A DNA stretch of 44,779 nucleotides from an uncultured Trueperaceae bacterium (lineage in GTDB: Bacteria > Deinococcota > Deinococci > Deinococcales > Trueperaceae). This document shows, piece by piece, positions 1-9,001 of the stretch. The stretch is from positions 1 through 44,779 of the forward strand of contig CALCHY010000123.1 of the NCBI GenBank assembly GCA_937907415.1, given 5' to 3'. The notes below the pieces were generated by a model. The model did not search any database and was not told where the DNA came from. It was given only the letters and a program-made list of their open reading frames with translations. The position numbers and the translations under genes are program-made. The stretch's first letter is position 1; every line of letters starts with the position of its first letter.

Positions 1-67
1 GCGGTTTGCGATTCGTGAGGGTGGGCGTACGGTAGGCGCAGGCGTCGTCACGGCCGTGCTGAAGTAA
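1..67 (+). CDS. tuf: Elongation factor Tu, C-terminal end (partial)
   Basis: Reading from base 2, the window opens with [17 protein letters not shown], the highly conserved end of EF-Tu domain III, and stops at TAA. EF-Tu carries aminoacyl-tRNA to the ribosome as a GTP complex. Only about 21 residues lie in the window. The stop is 2 nt before the rpsJ start, so the str-type genes (tuf) and the S10 cluster are probably co-transcribed, and no S10 leader is visible here. Confidence 0.93.
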   Translation, partial: RFAIREGGRTVGAGVVTAVLK

Positions 68-69
68 TC

Positions 70-390
70 ATGGCTACCCCTCGCATTCGCATCAAACTGA
101 AGGCCTTCGATCACCGTAGCCTCGACTCGTCGGCTACCAAGATCGTCGAGACCGTGCGCCGCACCGGCGCCAAGGTAGCTGGCCCCGTGCCGCTGCCCAC
201 CCGCATCCGTCGCTTCTGCGTGCTGCGCGGGCCGTTCACCGACAAGGACAGCCGCGAGCACTTCGAGATCCGGACCCATAACCGGCTCATCGATATCAAG
301 TCGCCGACCAAGAGCACCATCGACTCCCTCATGCACCTCGACCTCCCAACCGGGGTCGACATCGAGATCAAGACCGTCGGAGGCCGTTGA
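70..390 (+). CDS. rpsJ: 30S ribosomal protein S10
   Basis: 106 residues, the usual S10 length. S10 sits in the 30S head and is also the NusE partner of NusB in antitermination. Conserved S10 signatures are present: the N-terminal [14 protein letters not shown] and the mid-protein GPVPLPTRI, with the extended loop between. The ATG lies 2 nt after the tuf stop. The gene is first of the S10 cluster and its stop overlaps the start region of rplC. Confidence 0.97.
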   Translation: MATPRIRIKLKAFDHRSLDSSATKIVETVRRTGAKVAGPVPLPTRIRRFCVLRGPFTDKDSREHFEIRTHNRLIDIKSPTKSTIDSLMHLDLPTGVDIEIKTVGGR

Positions 391-392
391 CA

Positions 393-1013
393 GTGAAAGG
401 AATCCTCGGCACCAAGGTGGGTATGACCCAGGTGTGGCAAGGCGACCGGCTGGTGCCGGTGACCGTCGTGCTCGCCGGGCCGTGCCCCGTGGTGCAACGC
501 AAGACCCCCGCGACCGACGGTTACTCCGCGGTTCAGTTGGGGTGGGATGAGCTCCCGGCCAAGGCGGTGAACAAGCCGACCGCTGGTCACTTCAAGCGCG
601 CCGGAACCGCCGCGCGTCGTCACCTCGTCGAGTTCCGCGACTACGCACCAGAGACCGACGAGGTCACCGCCGACGTGTTCGGCGCTGGTGAAGTCGTGGA
701 CGTCACGGGCATCAGCAAGGGCCGCGGCACTGCTGGGGTGATGAAGCGTTGGAACTTCAGCGGTCTCGGCGCCAGCCACGGTGTCAAGAAGAAGCACCGT
801 TCCCCGGGCTCCATCGGCCAGCGCAAGTTCCCTGGCCGCGTCTACAAGGGCAAGCGCATGGCCGGACACTACGGTAGCGAGAAGGTCACCATCGTTGGCC
901 TCACCGTCGTCGAGGTGCGCTTGGCCGACAACCTGCTGCTGATCAAGGGCTCCATCCCCGGACCGAACGGCAGCCTCGTCCAGGTACGGCAGTCGAAGAG
1001 GAAGGTGAGCTGA
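393..1013 (+). CDS. rplC: 50S ribosomal protein L3
   Basis: L3 is an early assembly protein near the peptidyl transferase centre. The protein (206 residues) begins [13 protein letters not shown] and contains the [17 protein letters not shown] and [13 protein letters not shown] segments typical of L3. Two starts are possible: TTG at 387, which overlaps the rpsJ stop, and GTG at 393. I chose 393 because GGAGG at 379-383 is then spaced 9 nt from the start and because the sequence then begins like Thermus L3. The TTG start would add two residues. Confidence 0.95.
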   Translation: MKGILGTKVGMTQVWQGDRLVPVTVVLAGPCPVVQRKTPATDGYSAVQLGWDELPAKAVNKPTAGHFKRAGTAARRHLVEFRDYAPETDEVTADVFGAGEVVDVTGISKGRGTAGVMKRWNFSGLGASHGVKKKHRSPGSIGQRKFPGRVYKGKRMAGHYGSEKVTIVGLTVVEVRLADNLLLIKGSIPGPNGSLVQVRQSKRKVS

Positions 1014-1609
1014 TGTCGGTCACAGTCGACGTCATCGGCAGCGGTCGTAAGGTCACCCTTGACCTGCCGGAGCCCAAGGAGTCCGTGCTGCACGAGGTCG
1101 TCTTGTGGCAGCTCGCCAAGCGTCGTCGCGGCACCGCCGCTACCAAGACGCGTGGCATGCTCAGTGGCTCAACCGCCAAGATCTACCCGCAGAAGGGCAC
1201 TGGCCGCGCGCGCCACGGCGACCGCAAGGCCCCCATCTTCGTTGGTGGCAGCAAGGCCTTCGGGCCGCAACCCCGTTCTTACGACTACACGCTCCCCAAG
1301 CGTGTCCGCCGCTTAGGCCTCCAGATGGCCATCGCGACGCGCGCCCAGGACGGTCGCCTCACGCTAGTCGACTCGTTCGGCGTGGGCGGTAAGACCCGCG
1401 AGTTCGTCGCCTGGGCCAAGACTCACGGCTTCGAAGGCAATGAGCGCGTCCTCCTCGTAACGGACGACGAGCTCGTGCGCCGCGCCGCGCGCAACGTGCC
1501 CTGGATCGACGTACTCGCTACGGCAGGCCTTAACGTCTACGACGTTCTGCGCGCCGACCGCGTGATCGCCGACGCCAAGCTGTTCGACGGCGCCGAGGAG
1601 CAGGCATGA
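1013..1609 (+). CDS. rplD: 50S ribosomal protein L4
   Basis: L4 binds 23S rRNA domain I and lines the exit tunnel with an extended loop. The 198-residue protein has the conserved loop [21 protein letters not shown] (about residues 48-68) followed by [13 protein letters not shown]. Length is normal for the family. The ATG overlaps the rplC stop by one base (TGATG), which suggests translational coupling. In some bacteria L4 represses the S10 operon through a leader; no such leader can be seen here because tuf abuts rpsJ. Confidence 0.96.
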   Translation: MSVTVDVIGSGRKVTLDLPEPKESVLHEVVLWQLAKRRRGTAATKTRGMLSGSTAKIYPQKGTGRARHGDRKAPIFVGGSKAFGPQPRSYDYTLPKRVRRLGLQMAIATRAQDGRLTLVDSFGVGGKTREFVAWAKTHGFEGNERVLLVTDDELVRRAARNVPWIDVLATAGLNVYDVLRADRVIADAKLFDGAEEQA

Positions 1610-1893
1610 ACCCGCACGACGTGATCTTCGCGCCCGTCCTGAGCGAGAAGGCCGTAAGCGCCATCGCAACGGGCAAGTACTCCTTCTACGTTCACCCGCA
1701 CGCGAACCGCGTTCAGATCCGCGAGGCCATCGAGACGGTGTTCAAGGTCGACGTGACCAAGATCAACCTGATCAATGTCCAAGGCAAGGTCAAGCGCCTA
1801 GGTCGCTTCGCAGGCCGCCGCCCAGAGCGGAAGAAGGCCATCGTCACTCTCAAGGCCGGGCAGCGCATCGAGCAGCTCGAGGGCCTCTCTTAA
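1606..1893 (+). CDS. rplW: 50S ribosomal protein L23
   Basis: L23 is at the tunnel exit and is the docking site for trigger factor and SRP. The 95-residue protein starts [16 protein letters not shown], the standard L23 N-terminus, and has VDVTKINLINVQGKVKRLGR, the conserved rRNA-binding segment. It overlaps rplD by 4 nt (ATGA). It lacks any C-terminal extension. Confidence 0.96.
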   Translation: MNPHDVIFAPVLSEKAVSAIATGKYSFYVHPHANRVQIREAIETVFKVDVTKINLINVQGKVKRLGRFAGRRPERKKAIVTLKAGQRIEQLEGLS

Positions 1894-1910
1894 AGGAGGA
1901 GGGATAGGCT

Positions 1911-2744
1911 ATGTCTACCAAGAGTTACCGCCCATACACCCCCTCCCGTCGCACCATGACGACTTCGGACTTCGCGGAAGTCACGCGCGACACGCCGGAG
2001 AAGTCGCTGATCCGTCCGATCAAGAAGTCTGGTGGCCGCAACCACCACGGTCGCATCACCTCGCGCTTCCGCGGCGGTGGCCACAAGCGCCGCTACCGCT
2101 TGATCGACTTCAGGCGCCGCGATAAGGAAGGCGTACCCGCCAAGGTCGCCGCCATCGAGTACGACCCTAACCGGAGCTCGAACATCGCGTTGCTTCACTA
2201 CCGCGACGGCGAGAAGCGCTACATCCTCGCCCCTGACAAGCTCACTGTCGGCAGCCTCGTCGTCAGCGGCGCAGAGTCGGAGCCCGTGCTCGGCAACGCC
2301 ATGCCGCTGCGCTTCATCCCGATCGGCTCGGTCGTTCACGCCGTCGAGCTGCAGCCAGGCAAGGGTGCGCAGTTGGCCCGCTCGGCTGGCACGAGCATCC
2401 AGATCCAGGGCCGCGACGGCTCGTACGTCACGTTGCGTCTCCCATCTGGTGAGCTGCGCAAGGTGCACGGCGAGTGCTACGCCACCATGGGCGGCGTTGG
2501 CAACAGCGAGCACAAGAACATCATCATCGGTAAGGCAGGCCGCAGCCGCTGGCTCGGCCGCAAGCCACACCAGCGCGGTCGCGCCATGAACCCGGTCGAC
2601 CACCCGCACGGTGGTGGCGAAGGACGTTCGACGAGTGGCCGCCCGCCGGTCAGCCCCTGGGGCCAACAGGCCAAGGGTCTCAGGACGCGCAACAAGCGCA
2701 AGGGTTCTAGCCGCTTCATCGTGCGGCGCCGGAAGGGGAGCTGA
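1911..2744 (+). CDS. rplB: 50S ribosomal protein L2
   Basis: L2 helps join the subunits and is needed for peptidyl transferase activity. The protein is 277 residues, normal for L2. It has the [20 protein letters not shown] segment near residues 42-61 and the C-terminal [13 protein letters not shown] motif with the conserved histidine. A strong AGGAGGAGGG ribosome binding site lies in the 17-nt gap after rplW. It is followed 2 nt later by rpsS. Confidence 0.97.
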   Translation: MSTKSYRPYTPSRRTMTTSDFAEVTRDTPEKSLIRPIKKSGGRNHHGRITSRFRGGGHKRRYRLIDFRRRDKEGVPAKVAAIEYDPNRSSNIALLHYRDGEKRYILAPDKLTVGSLVVSGAESEPVLGNAMPLRFIPIGSVVHAVELQPGKGAQLARSAGTSIQIQGRDGSYVTLRLPSGELRKVHGECYATMGGVGNSEHKNIIIGKAGRSRWLGRKPHQRGRAMNPVDHPHGGGEGRSTSGRPPVSPWGQQAKGLRTRNKRKGSSRFIVRRRKGS

Positions 2745-2746
2745 TC

Positions 2747-3016
2747 ATGGCCCGCAGCCTTAAGAAGGGCCCGTTCGTCGACGGTCACCTGCTCGACAAG
2801 ATCGACGCCGCCAACGCCTCCGGTGACCGCCGCGTCATCAAGACGTGGAGCCGCCGCAGCACTGTCGTGCCTGAGATGGTCGGCCACACCATCGGCGTTT
2901 ACAACGGGCGTCAGCACGTGCCCGTGTTCGTTCAGGAGACCATGGTCGGGCACAAGTTGGGCGAGTTCTCGCCGACGCGCTCGTACCGTGGCCACTCCGG
3001 CTCGCGGAAGGACTGA
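2747..3016 (+). CDS. rpsS: 30S ribosomal protein S19
   Basis: S19 binds 16S rRNA in the 30S head with S13. The 89-residue protein starts [12 protein letters not shown] and contains [20 protein letters not shown] and [10 protein letters not shown], the family's diagnostic stretches. It is 2 nt from both neighbours, inside the tight S10 cluster. Confidence 0.97.
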   Translation: MARSLKKGPFVDGHLLDKIDAANASGDRRVIKTWSRRSTVVPEMVGHTIGVYNGRQHVPVFVQETMVGHKLGEFSPTRSYRGHSGSRKD

Positions 3017-3018
3017 CC

Positions 3019-3366
3019 ATGGCGCAACAAGCCAAGGCCTCCCTCCGTCAACTACGCGTCACCGCACGTAAGACGCGCCTCGTCGCCGACCTCATCCGTG
3101 GCAAGAACGTAAGCGCCGCCGAGGACATCCTGCGCTACACCGATAAGCGCTCCGCCCTACCCATGCTCAAGGTGCTGCAGAGTGCGAAGGCGAACGCCGT
3201 GAACAATCACGACATGTTCGAGGACGGCCTCTTCGTCAAGGCCATCGAGGTCGATGAGGGTCCGACGCTCAAGCGCTTCCTGCCCCGCGCCCGCGGCCGC
3301 GCCGACCTGTTGCGCAAGCGCACCTGCAGCATCTCGATCACCCTGGAGGAACGCAGTGGGAAATAA
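3019..3366 (+). CDS. rplV: 50S ribosomal protein L22
   Basis: L22 has a globular domain and a beta-hairpin that reaches into the exit tunnel. The 115-residue protein contains LRVTARKTRLVADLIRGK at the N-terminal end and the hairpin region DEGPTLKRFLPRARGRAD near the C-terminus. Macrolide-resistance changes map to that hairpin in other bacteria; nothing abnormal is seen here. The stop lies inside the first codons of rpsC (11-nt overlap). Confidence 0.96.
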   Translation: MAQQAKASLRQLRVTARKTRLVADLIRGKNVSAAEDILRYTDKRSALPMLKVLQSAKANAVNNHDMFEDGLFVKAIEVDEGPTLKRFLPRARGRADLLRKRTCSISITLEERSGK

Positions 3367-4138
3367 GATCAACCCCGTCGGCTTCCGACTCGGCGTGAAC
3401 AAGGACGCATCGGCGCACTGGTACGCCTCGCCTGCCGACTACCCACGCCTCCTGCAAGAAGACGAACTCATCCGCGCCACCGTCATGAAGGACGTCGGTC
3501 ACTCCGGCGTGTCTCGCATCGACATCGAGCGCGCAGCTCACAACATCAACGTGACCATCCACACGGCCAAACCAGGCGTCGTCATCGGTCGCGGGGGCGA
3601 AGCCATCAAGGCACTGCGCATCAAGCTCAGCGCCAAGATCCCAGGCACCATCGGCGTCAACGTGCAAGAGGTCTCGAACCCCAACACGAACGCCGCCCTC
3701 ATCGCCCAGCGCATCGCGGAGCAGCTCGAACGCCGCTTCGCCTTCCGCCGCGCCATGAAGCAAGCCGTTCAGCGCACCATGGAGTCCGGCGCCCGCGGCG
3801 TCAAGATCCGCTGCTCCGGTCGTCTCGGCGGCACCGAGCAGGCGCGTCCAGAGTGGTACGCGGACGGTCGCGTGCCGCTGCAGACCCTCCGCGCGGACAT
3901 CGACTACGGCACCGCCCGTGCCAGCACGACTTACGGCGTCATCGGCGTCAAGGCGTGGGTCTTCCACGGCGAGATCGTTGGCGACAAGCAGCGCAAGGCC
4001 GCAGTGCTCCCGCGCCCTAAGGCAGACGACGACAAGAAGCGCCGTCGCCGCCCGGCCGGCCCACGCCGCCGCGATGGTGCACCAGGCGCGAAGCCTGGTG
4101 CCAAGGACACGCGTCCGCGTGCCCGGAAGGAGCGCTAA
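3356..4138 (+). CDS. rpsC: 30S ribosomal protein S3
   Basis: S3 forms part of the mRNA entry site and has helicase activity with S4 and S5. I place the start at GTG 3356, inside the end of rplV, because it gives MGNKINPVGFRLGV, the invariant S3 N-terminus, and GGAGG sits just upstream. The reading frame is open further upstream, but that part is only a shadow of rplV. The 260 residues include a KH domain with VVIGRGGEAI. The last 40 or so residues are a Lys/Arg/Pro/Gly-rich tail beyond the core fold. Confidence 0.96.
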   Translation: MGNKINPVGFRLGVNKDASAHWYASPADYPRLLQEDELIRATVMKDVGHSGVSRIDIERAAHNINVTIHTAKPGVVIGRGGEAIKALRIKLSAKIPGTIGVNVQEVSNPNTNAALIAQRIAEQLERRFAFRRAMKQAVQRTMESGARGVKIRCSGRLGGTEQARPEWYADGRVPLQTLRADIDYGTARASTTYGVIGVKAWVFHGEIVGDKQRKAAVLPRPKADDDKKRRRRPAGPRRRDGAPGAKPGAKDTRPRARKER

Positions 4139-4141
4139 GCC

Positions 4142-4567
4142 ATGTTGCTACCGAAGCGCGTCAAGTACCGCAAGCAGATGCGCGGCCGCATGACTGGCGC
4201 TACCAAGGGCGGCGACTACGTCGCCTTCGGGGACTACGGCCTCGTGGCCCTCGAGCCCGCCTGGATCAAGTCGAACCAGATCGAGGCAGTCCGCGTCACC
4301 ATGAGTCGTTACTTCCGCCGTGGTGGTAAGATTTACGTTCGCATCTTCCCTGACAAGCCCGTCACCAAGAAGCCACAAGAAGTGCGAATGGGTAAGGGGA
4401 AGGGTGCGGTGGAGTACTGGGTAAGCGTGGTGAAGCCTGGCCGCATCCTGTTCGAGGTCGCCAACGTGACCGAAGAACAGGCTAAGGAAGCCTTCCGCCT
4501 CGCATCTCACAAGCTCCCCATCAAGGTCAAGATGGTCAAGCGGGAGATCTACGATGAAGCCCAATGA
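4142..4567 (+). CDS. rplP: 50S ribosomal protein L16
   Basis: L16 contacts the A-site tRNA and is needed late in 50S assembly. The 141-residue protein starts [17 protein letters not shown] and contains the R-rich segment [19 protein letters not shown] and the [11 protein letters not shown] signature. Length is normal. It overlaps the start of rpmC by 14 nt, a longer overlap than others in the cluster. Confidence 0.97.
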   Translation: MLLPKRVKYRKQMRGRMTGATKGGDYVAFGDYGLVALEPAWIKSNQIEAVRVTMSRYFRRGGKIYVRIFPDKPVTKKPQEVRMGKGKGAVEYWVSVVKPGRILFEVANVTEEQAKEAFRLASHKLPIKVKMVKREIYDEAQ

Positions 4568-4751
4568 GGTAAGGAACATGAGCGGCGGCGAGATCGCTGC
4601 CGAGGTCGACAAGCGCCGCGAGGAGCTCTTCGACCTGCGCCTCCAATCGGCCGTGGGGCACACCAGCAACCCGCGCCGCGCCCGTATGGCTAAGCGTGAG
4701 ATCGCTCGGCTCCTGACCATCGCCAAAGAGAAGGCCGAGGGAACACGGTGA
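4554..4751 (+). CDS. rpmC: 50S ribosomal protein L29
   Basis: L29 lies beside L23 at the tunnel exit. The 65-residue protein is the usual two-helix hairpin: [14 protein letters not shown], then [20 protein letters not shown], then a basic helix. The ATG at 4554 gives the canonical MKPxEVR start; an internal ATG at 4578 would remove it. The start is inside rplP and the stop overlaps rpsQ by 4 nt. Confidence 0.95.
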   Translation: MKPNEVRNMSGGEIAAEVDKRREELFDLRLQSAVGHTSNPRRARMAKREIARLLTIAKEKAEGTR

Positions 4752-4999
4752 AGGTAACCAAGACTATGCAAGGCCGCGTCGTCAGCGACAAGGCCGACAA
4801 GACCGTGACGGTCAACGTGGAGCGGCGCTTCAAGCACCCGCTTTACGGCAAGGTCGTCACTGTGTCGAAGCGCTACCTCGCGCACGATGAGGCCAACAGC
4901 TACCAGGTCGGTGACCTGGTCGAGATCGCGTCCAGCCGCCCCATCAGCCGCCGCAAGCGCTTCGTGGTGTCGCGCTTGATCGAGAAGGCGCGCGCTTAA
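4748..4999 (+). CDS. rpsQ: 30S ribosomal protein S17
   Basis: S17 is an OB-fold protein that binds 16S rRNA early in assembly. The 83 residues contain [19 protein letters not shown] and HPLYGKVV, typical of S17, then [20 protein letters not shown]. The start is GTG at 4748 overlapping the rpmC stop by 4 nt (GTGA). It lacks the C-terminal helix extension seen in Thermus S17. Confidence 0.96.
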   Translation: MKVTKTMQGRVVSDKADKTVTVNVERRFKHPLYGKVVTVSKRYLAHDEANSYQVGDLVEIASSRPISRRKRFVVSRLIEKARA

Positions 5000-5018
5000 G
5001 CCGCGGGAGTGAGCTGAC

Positions 5019-5387
5019 ATGATTCAACAGGAAACTTTCCTAGACGTGGCCGACAACTCTGGCGCGCGCACCATCCAATGCATCCGCGTGCTCGGCACCG
5101 GTCAGCAGTGGGTCGGCTCCGTCGGTGACGTCATCGTCGCGGCCGTCAAGGACGCCATCCCGCACGCCGCCGTCAAGAAGGGCGACGTCGTGAAGGCGGT
5201 CATCGTGCGGACGAAGAAGGAAGTCAACCGCAAGGACGGCTCCTCGATCCGCTTCGACACCAACGCTGCCGTCATCCTCACGCCACAGAACGAACCGCGC
5301 GGCACGCGCGTGTTCGGACCAGTCGCCCGCGAGCTGCGCGAGAAGAAGTTCATGCGCATAGTGTCGCTGGCCCCGGAGGTGCTGTGA
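5019..5387 (+). CDS. rplN: 50S ribosomal protein L14
   Basis: L14 forms part of an intersubunit bridge and binds the silencing factor RsfS. The 122-residue protein starts [17 protein letters not shown], which is nearly invariant in L14, and contains [20 protein letters not shown] and the terminal [12 protein letters not shown]. Length is exact for the family. A 19-nt gap with GGGAGTGAG precedes the start. Confidence 0.98.
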   Translation: MIQQETFLDVADNSGARTIQCIRVLGTGQQWVGSVGDVIVAAVKDAIPHAAVKKGDVVKAVIVRTKKEVNRKDGSSIRFDTNAAVILTPQNEPRGTRVFGPVARELREKKFMRIVSLAPEVL

Positions 5388-5716
5388 TGTCGCAGGTCAA
5401 GTCGCGCATCAAGAAGGGCGATAACGTCAAGGTCATCGCCGGCAAGCACAAGGGCTCACAGGGTGAGGTCATCGCGGTCAACCGCGAGAAGAGCCGCGTC
5501 GTCGTCAAGAACGTCAACATCATCAAGAAGGCGCAGCGTCCCACTCAGGAGAACCCCCGCGGGGGCTTCCTCGAGCAGGAAGCGGCCATTCACCTGAGCA
5601 ACGTCCAGTTGCTTGACCCGAAGTCGGGCGAACCGACCCGCATCGCCTACCGCTTCCTCGACGACGGCCGCAAAGTCAGGGTCTCCGTCAAGAGCGGCAC
5701 CCAGTTGGACGAGTGA
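5387..5716 (+). CDS. rplX: 50S ribosomal protein L24
   Basis: L24 starts 50S assembly by binding the 5' end of 23S rRNA. The KOW motif is visible in [20 protein letters not shown] (about residues 9-28), followed by NIIKKAQRP. The junction reads GTGATG with the rplN stop (TGA) embedded. I chose the ATG at 5387 because GGAGG at 5375-5379 is 7 nt away; the GTG at 5384 would add one residue. The protein is 109 residues. Confidence 0.95.
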   Translation: MSQVKSRIKKGDNVKVIAGKHKGSQGEVIAVNREKSRVVVKNVNIIKKAQRPTQENPRGGFLEQEAAIHLSNVQLLDPKSGEPTRIAYRFLDDGRKVRVSVKSGTQLDE

Positions 5717-6270
5717 TGAGCATCCAGAAGATTGAACTCCCTATAAAGAAGCGTTACGCCGCCATCCAGCCACAACTCGCTGAGCGCCACGGTTACACGA
5801 ACGTCATGGCCATCCCGCGCATCGAGAAGATCGTGGTGAACATGGGTGTCGGCGAGGCGCGCGACGATTCGAAGGTCATCGACAAGGCCTCGAAGGAGAT
5901 CGCCAACATCACGCTGCAACGTCCTGCCGTGACTCGCGCCAAGAAGTCGGTCTCCAACTTCAAGCTGCGTGCTGGCATGCCCGTTGGCCTGCGCGTGACG
6001 CTGCGCGGTGTGCGCATGTGGTCGTTCCTCGATCGCCTTGTCAACATCGCCTTGCCGCGCGTGCGTGACTTCCGTGGGGTCCCAACCAACAGCTTCGACG
6101 GCCGTGGCAACTACAGCCTAGGCATCCGCGAGCAGATGGTGTTCCCCGAGATCAGCTACGAGCAAGTCGACGCCACCCGCGGTTTCGACGTCACCATCGT
6201 CACGACGGCCAAGACCGACGAGGAAGCGCGCTCGCTCCTCGAACTCCTCGGCATGCCGTTCAGGAAGTAA
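5716..6270 (+). CDS. rplE: 50S ribosomal protein L5
   Basis: L5 binds 5S rRNA and touches the P-site tRNA in the central protuberance. The 184-residue protein contains [13 protein letters not shown], the [20 protein letters not shown] segment, and [16 protein letters not shown] with [12 protein letters not shown], all characteristic. As at rplX, the junction is GTGATG with the stop of the previous gene inside; I chose the ATG. Confidence 0.96.
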   Translation: MSIQKIELPIKKRYAAIQPQLAERHGYTNVMAIPRIEKIVVNMGVGEARDDSKVIDKASKEIANITLQRPAVTRAKKSVSNFKLRAGMPVGLRVTLRGVRMWSFLDRLVNIALPRVRDFRGVPTNSFDGRGNYSLGIREQMVFPEISYEQVDATRGFDVTIVTTAKTDEEARSLLELLGMPFRK

Positions 6271-6284
6271 GGGAGGAGGGAAGA

Positions 6285-6470
6285 GTGGCAACGAAGGCTC
6301 ATATTGCGAAGTCAAAGCGCACCCCTAAGTTCGCCGTGCGTGCAGGCAACCGCTGCTCGCGCTGCGGCCGGTCACGGGCGTACTTGCGCGACTTTGGCGT
6401 CTGCCGCATCTGCATGCGCGAGATGGCGCACCTCGGGCACTTGCCCGGCGTCGTCAAAGCGAGCTGGTGA
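6285..6470 (+). CDS. rpsZ: 30S ribosomal protein S14, zinc-binding type
   Basis: S14 is in the 30S head. This 61-residue form is the short C+ type with a zinc site: [20 protein letters not shown], so CxxC-(12)-CxxC. The start is GTG at 6285 after a GGGAGGAGGGAAGA binding site. It is followed by an unusually long 113-nt gap before rpsH. Confidence 0.97.
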   Translation: MATKAHIAKSKRTPKFAVRAGNRCSRCGRSRAYLRDFGVCRICMREMAHLGHLPGVVKASW

Positions 6471-6583
6471 GGCGCTGAGGCGCTCCGGAACGCCGCATGG
6501 CGCTCCGCTACAAGCGAGACGAAGTAATGGCGGGGAAGAGGTCCGCGCGCACGCGCTGAAACCGCCCCCACGGAGGAAGGTAA
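6471..6583 (+). other. Longest gap inside the spc ribosomal gene block
   Basis: Most junctions in this cluster overlap or are under 20 nt apart, so this 113-nt gap between rpsZ and rpsH stands out. It holds a 9-bp direct repeat, GGCGCTCCG at 6479-6487 and 6499-6507, and a possible 20-codon basic reading frame from the ATG at 6497 to the TGA ending at 6559, with no convincing binding site. The last part carries the rpsH binding site GGAGGAAGG. I see no clear terminator. Confidence 0.4.
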
Positions 6584-6979
6584 ATGCAGACTGATCCAAT
6601 CGCAGATATGCTCACGCGCATACGCAACGCCGTGGCCAAGGCCGAGGCTAGCGTCGACATGCCGGCGAGCAAGTTCAAACTGGCCCTTGGCCAGGTCCTC
6701 GTAGCCGAGGGCTACCTCAAGTCGATCGAAGCGGTCGACAAGGAGGGCAAGCCCTACCTGCGCATAGGCCTCAAGTACGGCCATAAGCGCAGCCCGGTCA
6801 TCCACTCACTCAAGCGCGTCTCGACCCCTGGTCGCCGCGCATACGCCAAAGCGGAACACGTGCCCGTCGTACGCGGCGGTCTCGGCATCGCCGTGATCTC
6901 GACCTCGCGCGGCCTGCTGGCCGACCGCGAGGCCCGCCGCGCCAACATCGGCGGGGAGATCGTCTGCGAGGTCTGGTGA
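6584..6979 (+). CDS. rpsH: 30S ribosomal protein S8
   Basis: S8 binds the central domain of 16S rRNA and, in E. coli, represses the spc operon. The 131-residue protein starts MQTDPIADMLTRIRNA and ends with GLGIAVISTSRGLLADREARRANIGGEIVCEVW, the conserved S8 C-terminal domain. GGAGGAAGG is 6 nt upstream of the ATG. Its stop is embedded in the GTGATG start region of rplF. Confidence 0.97.
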   Translation: MQTDPIADMLTRIRNAVAKAEASVDMPASKFKLALGQVLVAEGYLKSIEAVDKEGKPYLRIGLKYGHKRSPVIHSLKRVSTPGRRAYAKAEHVPVVRGGLGIAVISTSRGLLADREARRANIGGEIVCEVW

Positions 6980-7521
6980 TGTCGCGCATCGGTCGTTCAC
7001 CCATCCAACTCCCCAAGGGCGTCGAGACGAAAGTCGTCGAGCCCGGCAAGGTTTCCGTCAAGGGGCCGAAGGGCAGCCTCGAGGTCGTTTTCAGCCCTCG
7101 CATGCAGCTGCAGCAGGAGGACGGCGCCCTCAAAGTGGCCCGCCCTACCGACCATAACCAGGACCGCGCCCAGCACGGTCTCGCGCGCACCCTCATCGCG
7201 AACGCCATCACGGGCGTAACCGAAGGCTACGAGAAGAAGCTAGAGATCCACGGTGTCGGTTTCCGCTGCGCCAACAAGGGCAGCAGCCTCGAACTCACGC
7301 TCGGCTTCTCCCACCCTGTCGTCGTAGATCCGCCAGCTGGAATCACCGTTCAGGCGACGGAGCCGACGCGCATCACGGTTAGTGGCATCGACAAGCAGCT
7401 CGTCGGTCAAGTGGCCGCCAATATCCGGGCATTGCGCCCACCCGACTCGTACCACGGCAAGGGTGTCAGGTACGTAGGAGAAACCGTCCGCCTCAAGCCC
7501 GGCAAGTCCGCGGCGCGTTAA
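6979..7521 (+). CDS. rplF: 50S ribosomal protein L6
   Basis: L6 lies near the GTPase centre. The 180 residues form two repeated domains; signatures are [14 protein letters not shown] at the start, [21 protein letters not shown] in the middle and [20 protein letters not shown] near the end. I chose the ATG at 6979 rather than the GTG one codon earlier, since the protein then starts MSRIGR as usual. Confidence 0.97.
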   Translation: MSRIGRSPIQLPKGVETKVVEPGKVSVKGPKGSLEVVFSPRMQLQQEDGALKVARPTDHNQDRAQHGLARTLIANAITGVTEGYEKKLEIHGVGFRCANKGSSLELTLGFSHPVVVDPPAGITVQATEPTRITVSGIDKQLVGQVAANIRALRPPDSYHGKGVRYVGETVRLKPGKSAAR

Positions 7522-7544
7522 GCGAGACAGGTCAAGGAATGAGC

Positions 7545-7892
7545 ATGAAAGCTACCGTACGCAAGGAACGTCGCGCCAACCGCACTCGCCGGCGTCTACG
7601 CCGCCCCGTAGAGACGAATCGCTTGCGCCTCTCCGTGTTCCGCAGCGCCAAGCACATCTACGCCCAGGTCATCGACGACGACCACGGTCGCACCGTCGCA
7701 GAGGCCAACAGCAAGACGCTCGCCCCCAAGGGCAACAAGACCGACCAGGCCAAGGAAGTCGGTAAGCTCCTCGCCGAGCGCGCCGTCGCGGCTGGCGTCA
7801 CGAGCGTCGTCTTCGACCGCGGTTCGTTCCGCTACCACGGTCGCGTCAAGGCCCTCGCCGAAGGTGCCCGTGAAGGAGGCCTCGAGTTCTGA
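7545..7892 (+). CDS. rplR: 50S ribosomal protein L18
   Basis: L18 binds 5S rRNA together with L5. The protein contains [20 protein letters not shown], then [18 protein letters not shown], and ends [21 protein letters not shown], as in L18. Two in-frame ATGs exist at 7539 and 7545. AAGGA at 7534-7538 directly touches the first but is 6 nt from the second, so I prefer 7545 (115 residues; 117 from 7539). Confidence 0.93.
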   Translation: MKATVRKERRANRTRRRLRRPVETNRLRLSVFRSAKHIYAQVIDDDHGRTVAEANSKTLAPKGNKTDQAKEVGKLLAERAVAAGVTSVVFDRGSFRYHGRVKALAEGAREGGLEF

Positions 7893-8365
7893 TGGCTGAT
7901 ACTGACTTCGAAGATAAGGTCATCTTCATCCGCCGCACCGCCAAGACCTACAAGGGCGGTCGCCGCTTCCGCTTCGGCGCCATGGTCGTCATCGGCGATC
8001 GCAATGGTCGCGTAGGAGTCGGCCTCGGCAAGGCACGCGAAGTGCCTGTCGCCGTACAGAAGGGCCAGTACGTCGCCCGCCGCAACGTCATCGACGTGCC
8101 CATCGAGGAGGGCGGCACCATCCCTCACGAGGTGCTTGGCGAGCACGGCACCAGCCGCGTGATGCTCAAGCCAGCGGGCGCAGGCACCGGCGTCATCGCG
8201 GGTAGCGTGCCGCGCGCCATCGTCGAACTTGCCGGCTACAGCAACCTCCTCACGAAGGAGCTCGGTAGCCGCAACCAGACCAACGTGGCGTACGCGGTCA
8301 TCGACGGCCTCAAGCAACTCCGCACGTACAGCGAGGCCAAGCGCCTCAGGGAGACTGCGGAATGA
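7892..8365 (+). CDS. rpsE: 30S ribosomal protein S5
   Basis: S5 takes part in decoding fidelity and mRNA entry. The 157-residue protein has the N-terminal double-stranded RNA-binding domain with [20 protein letters not shown] and [24 protein letters not shown] sequence (here [17 protein letters not shown]), then the C-terminal fold with [19 protein letters not shown]. The start overlaps the rplR stop by one base and the stop overlaps the rpmD start by 4 nt. Confidence 0.97.
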   Translation: MADTDFEDKVIFIRRTAKTYKGGRRFRFGAMVVIGDRNGRVGVGLGKAREVPVAVQKGQYVARRNVIDVPIEEGGTIPHEVLGEHGTSRVMLKPAGAGTGVIAGSVPRAIVELAGYSNLLTKELGSRNQTNVAYAVIDGLKQLRTYSEAKRLRETAE

Positions 8366-8541
8366 AGCTCAAGCTCGTCCGCAGCCTAATCGGCACCACC
8401 AAGACGCAGCGCGGCACCGTCAACGCCCTCGGTCTCAAGAAGATCGGAGACGTGCGCGAGGTGGTAGACAACGAGTCGACTCGTGGGATGGTCGAGAAGG
8501 TCAAGCACCTCCTCGTCATCGAAGGGAACGAGAAGCGGTGA
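8362..8541 (+). CDS. rpmD: 50S ribosomal protein L30
   Basis: A 59-residue protein starting [20 protein letters not shown] and continuing [17 protein letters not shown], the compact L30 fold. L30 is a small 50S protein near 5S rRNA. It sits in the conserved rpsE-rpmD-rplO order, overlapping rpsE by 4 nt (ATGA) and rplO by 4 nt (GTGA). It is easily missed because it is under 60 residues. Confidence 0.96.
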   Translation: MKLKLVRSLIGTTKTQRGTVNALGLKKIGDVREVVDNESTRGMVEKVKHLLVIEGNEKR

Positions 8542-8999
8542 AGTTGAACGAACTCAGCCCGGCACCGGGCGCGAAGAAGTCCCGCAAGCGCGTGGGCAGG
8601 GGTCTCGGTAGCGGTCGCGGTAAGACCGCTGGTCGGGGCCAGAAGGGCCAGAGAAGTCGCGCCGGCTTTAGTCAGGGCGCAGGCTGGGAAGGCGGGCGTT
8701 CGCGCCTGATCATGCGCCTCCCGAAGCGCGGTTTCACCCGCGTCAAGGACCCACTGCAGCTAGTCAACCTGCGCGACCTCAACGGCTTTGCGGCCAACGA
8801 AGAGATCGCAGCAGAGAAGCTCGTGGCGGCCGGCCTCATCCGCCGCGTCGATCACCCCGTCAAGCTGCTCGCCGATGGCGAACTCGAGGTCAAGGGCCTA
8901 GTCATCACGGTCGACGCCGCCTCCAAGGGCGCCCTCGCAGCCGTCGCCGCCGCCGGTGGCAAGGTAGTGCTTCCAGCCGCACCGGCTGAGGGAGCTTAA
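8538..8999 (+). CDS. rplO: 50S ribosomal protein L15
   Basis: L15 is a late 50S assembly protein. I place the start at GTG 8538, overlapping the rpmD stop, giving [20 protein letters not shown], the standard L15 N-terminus; the frame is open far upstream but that part is an rpsE/rpmD shadow. The 153-residue protein has the glycine/arginine-rich [19 protein letters not shown] stretch and the RLPKRGF motif. Confidence 0.96.
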   Translation: MKLNELSPAPGAKKSRKRVGRGLGSGRGKTAGRGQKGQRSRAGFSQGAGWEGGRSRLIMRLPKRGFTRVKDPLQLVNLRDLNGFAANEEIAAEKLVAAGLIRRVDHPVKLLADGELEVKGLVITVDAASKGALAAVAAAGGKVVLPAAPAEGA

Positions 9000-9001
9000 G
9001 C

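Noticed and set aside
111..869. Antisense frame opposite rpsJ and rplC
   Set aside because: Shadow of two certain ribosomal protein genes; no domain, no binding site.
1890..2666. Antisense frame opposite rplB
   Set aside because: Fully inside L2 with no domain or promoter.
4148..5020. Antisense frame opposite rplP-rpmC-rpsQ
   Set aside because: Spans three certain genes; composition typical of a GC-rich shadow.
8229..8537. Upstream extension of the rplO frame
   Set aside because: It overlaps rpsE and rpmD; L15 starts at GTG 8538 inside the normal gene order.
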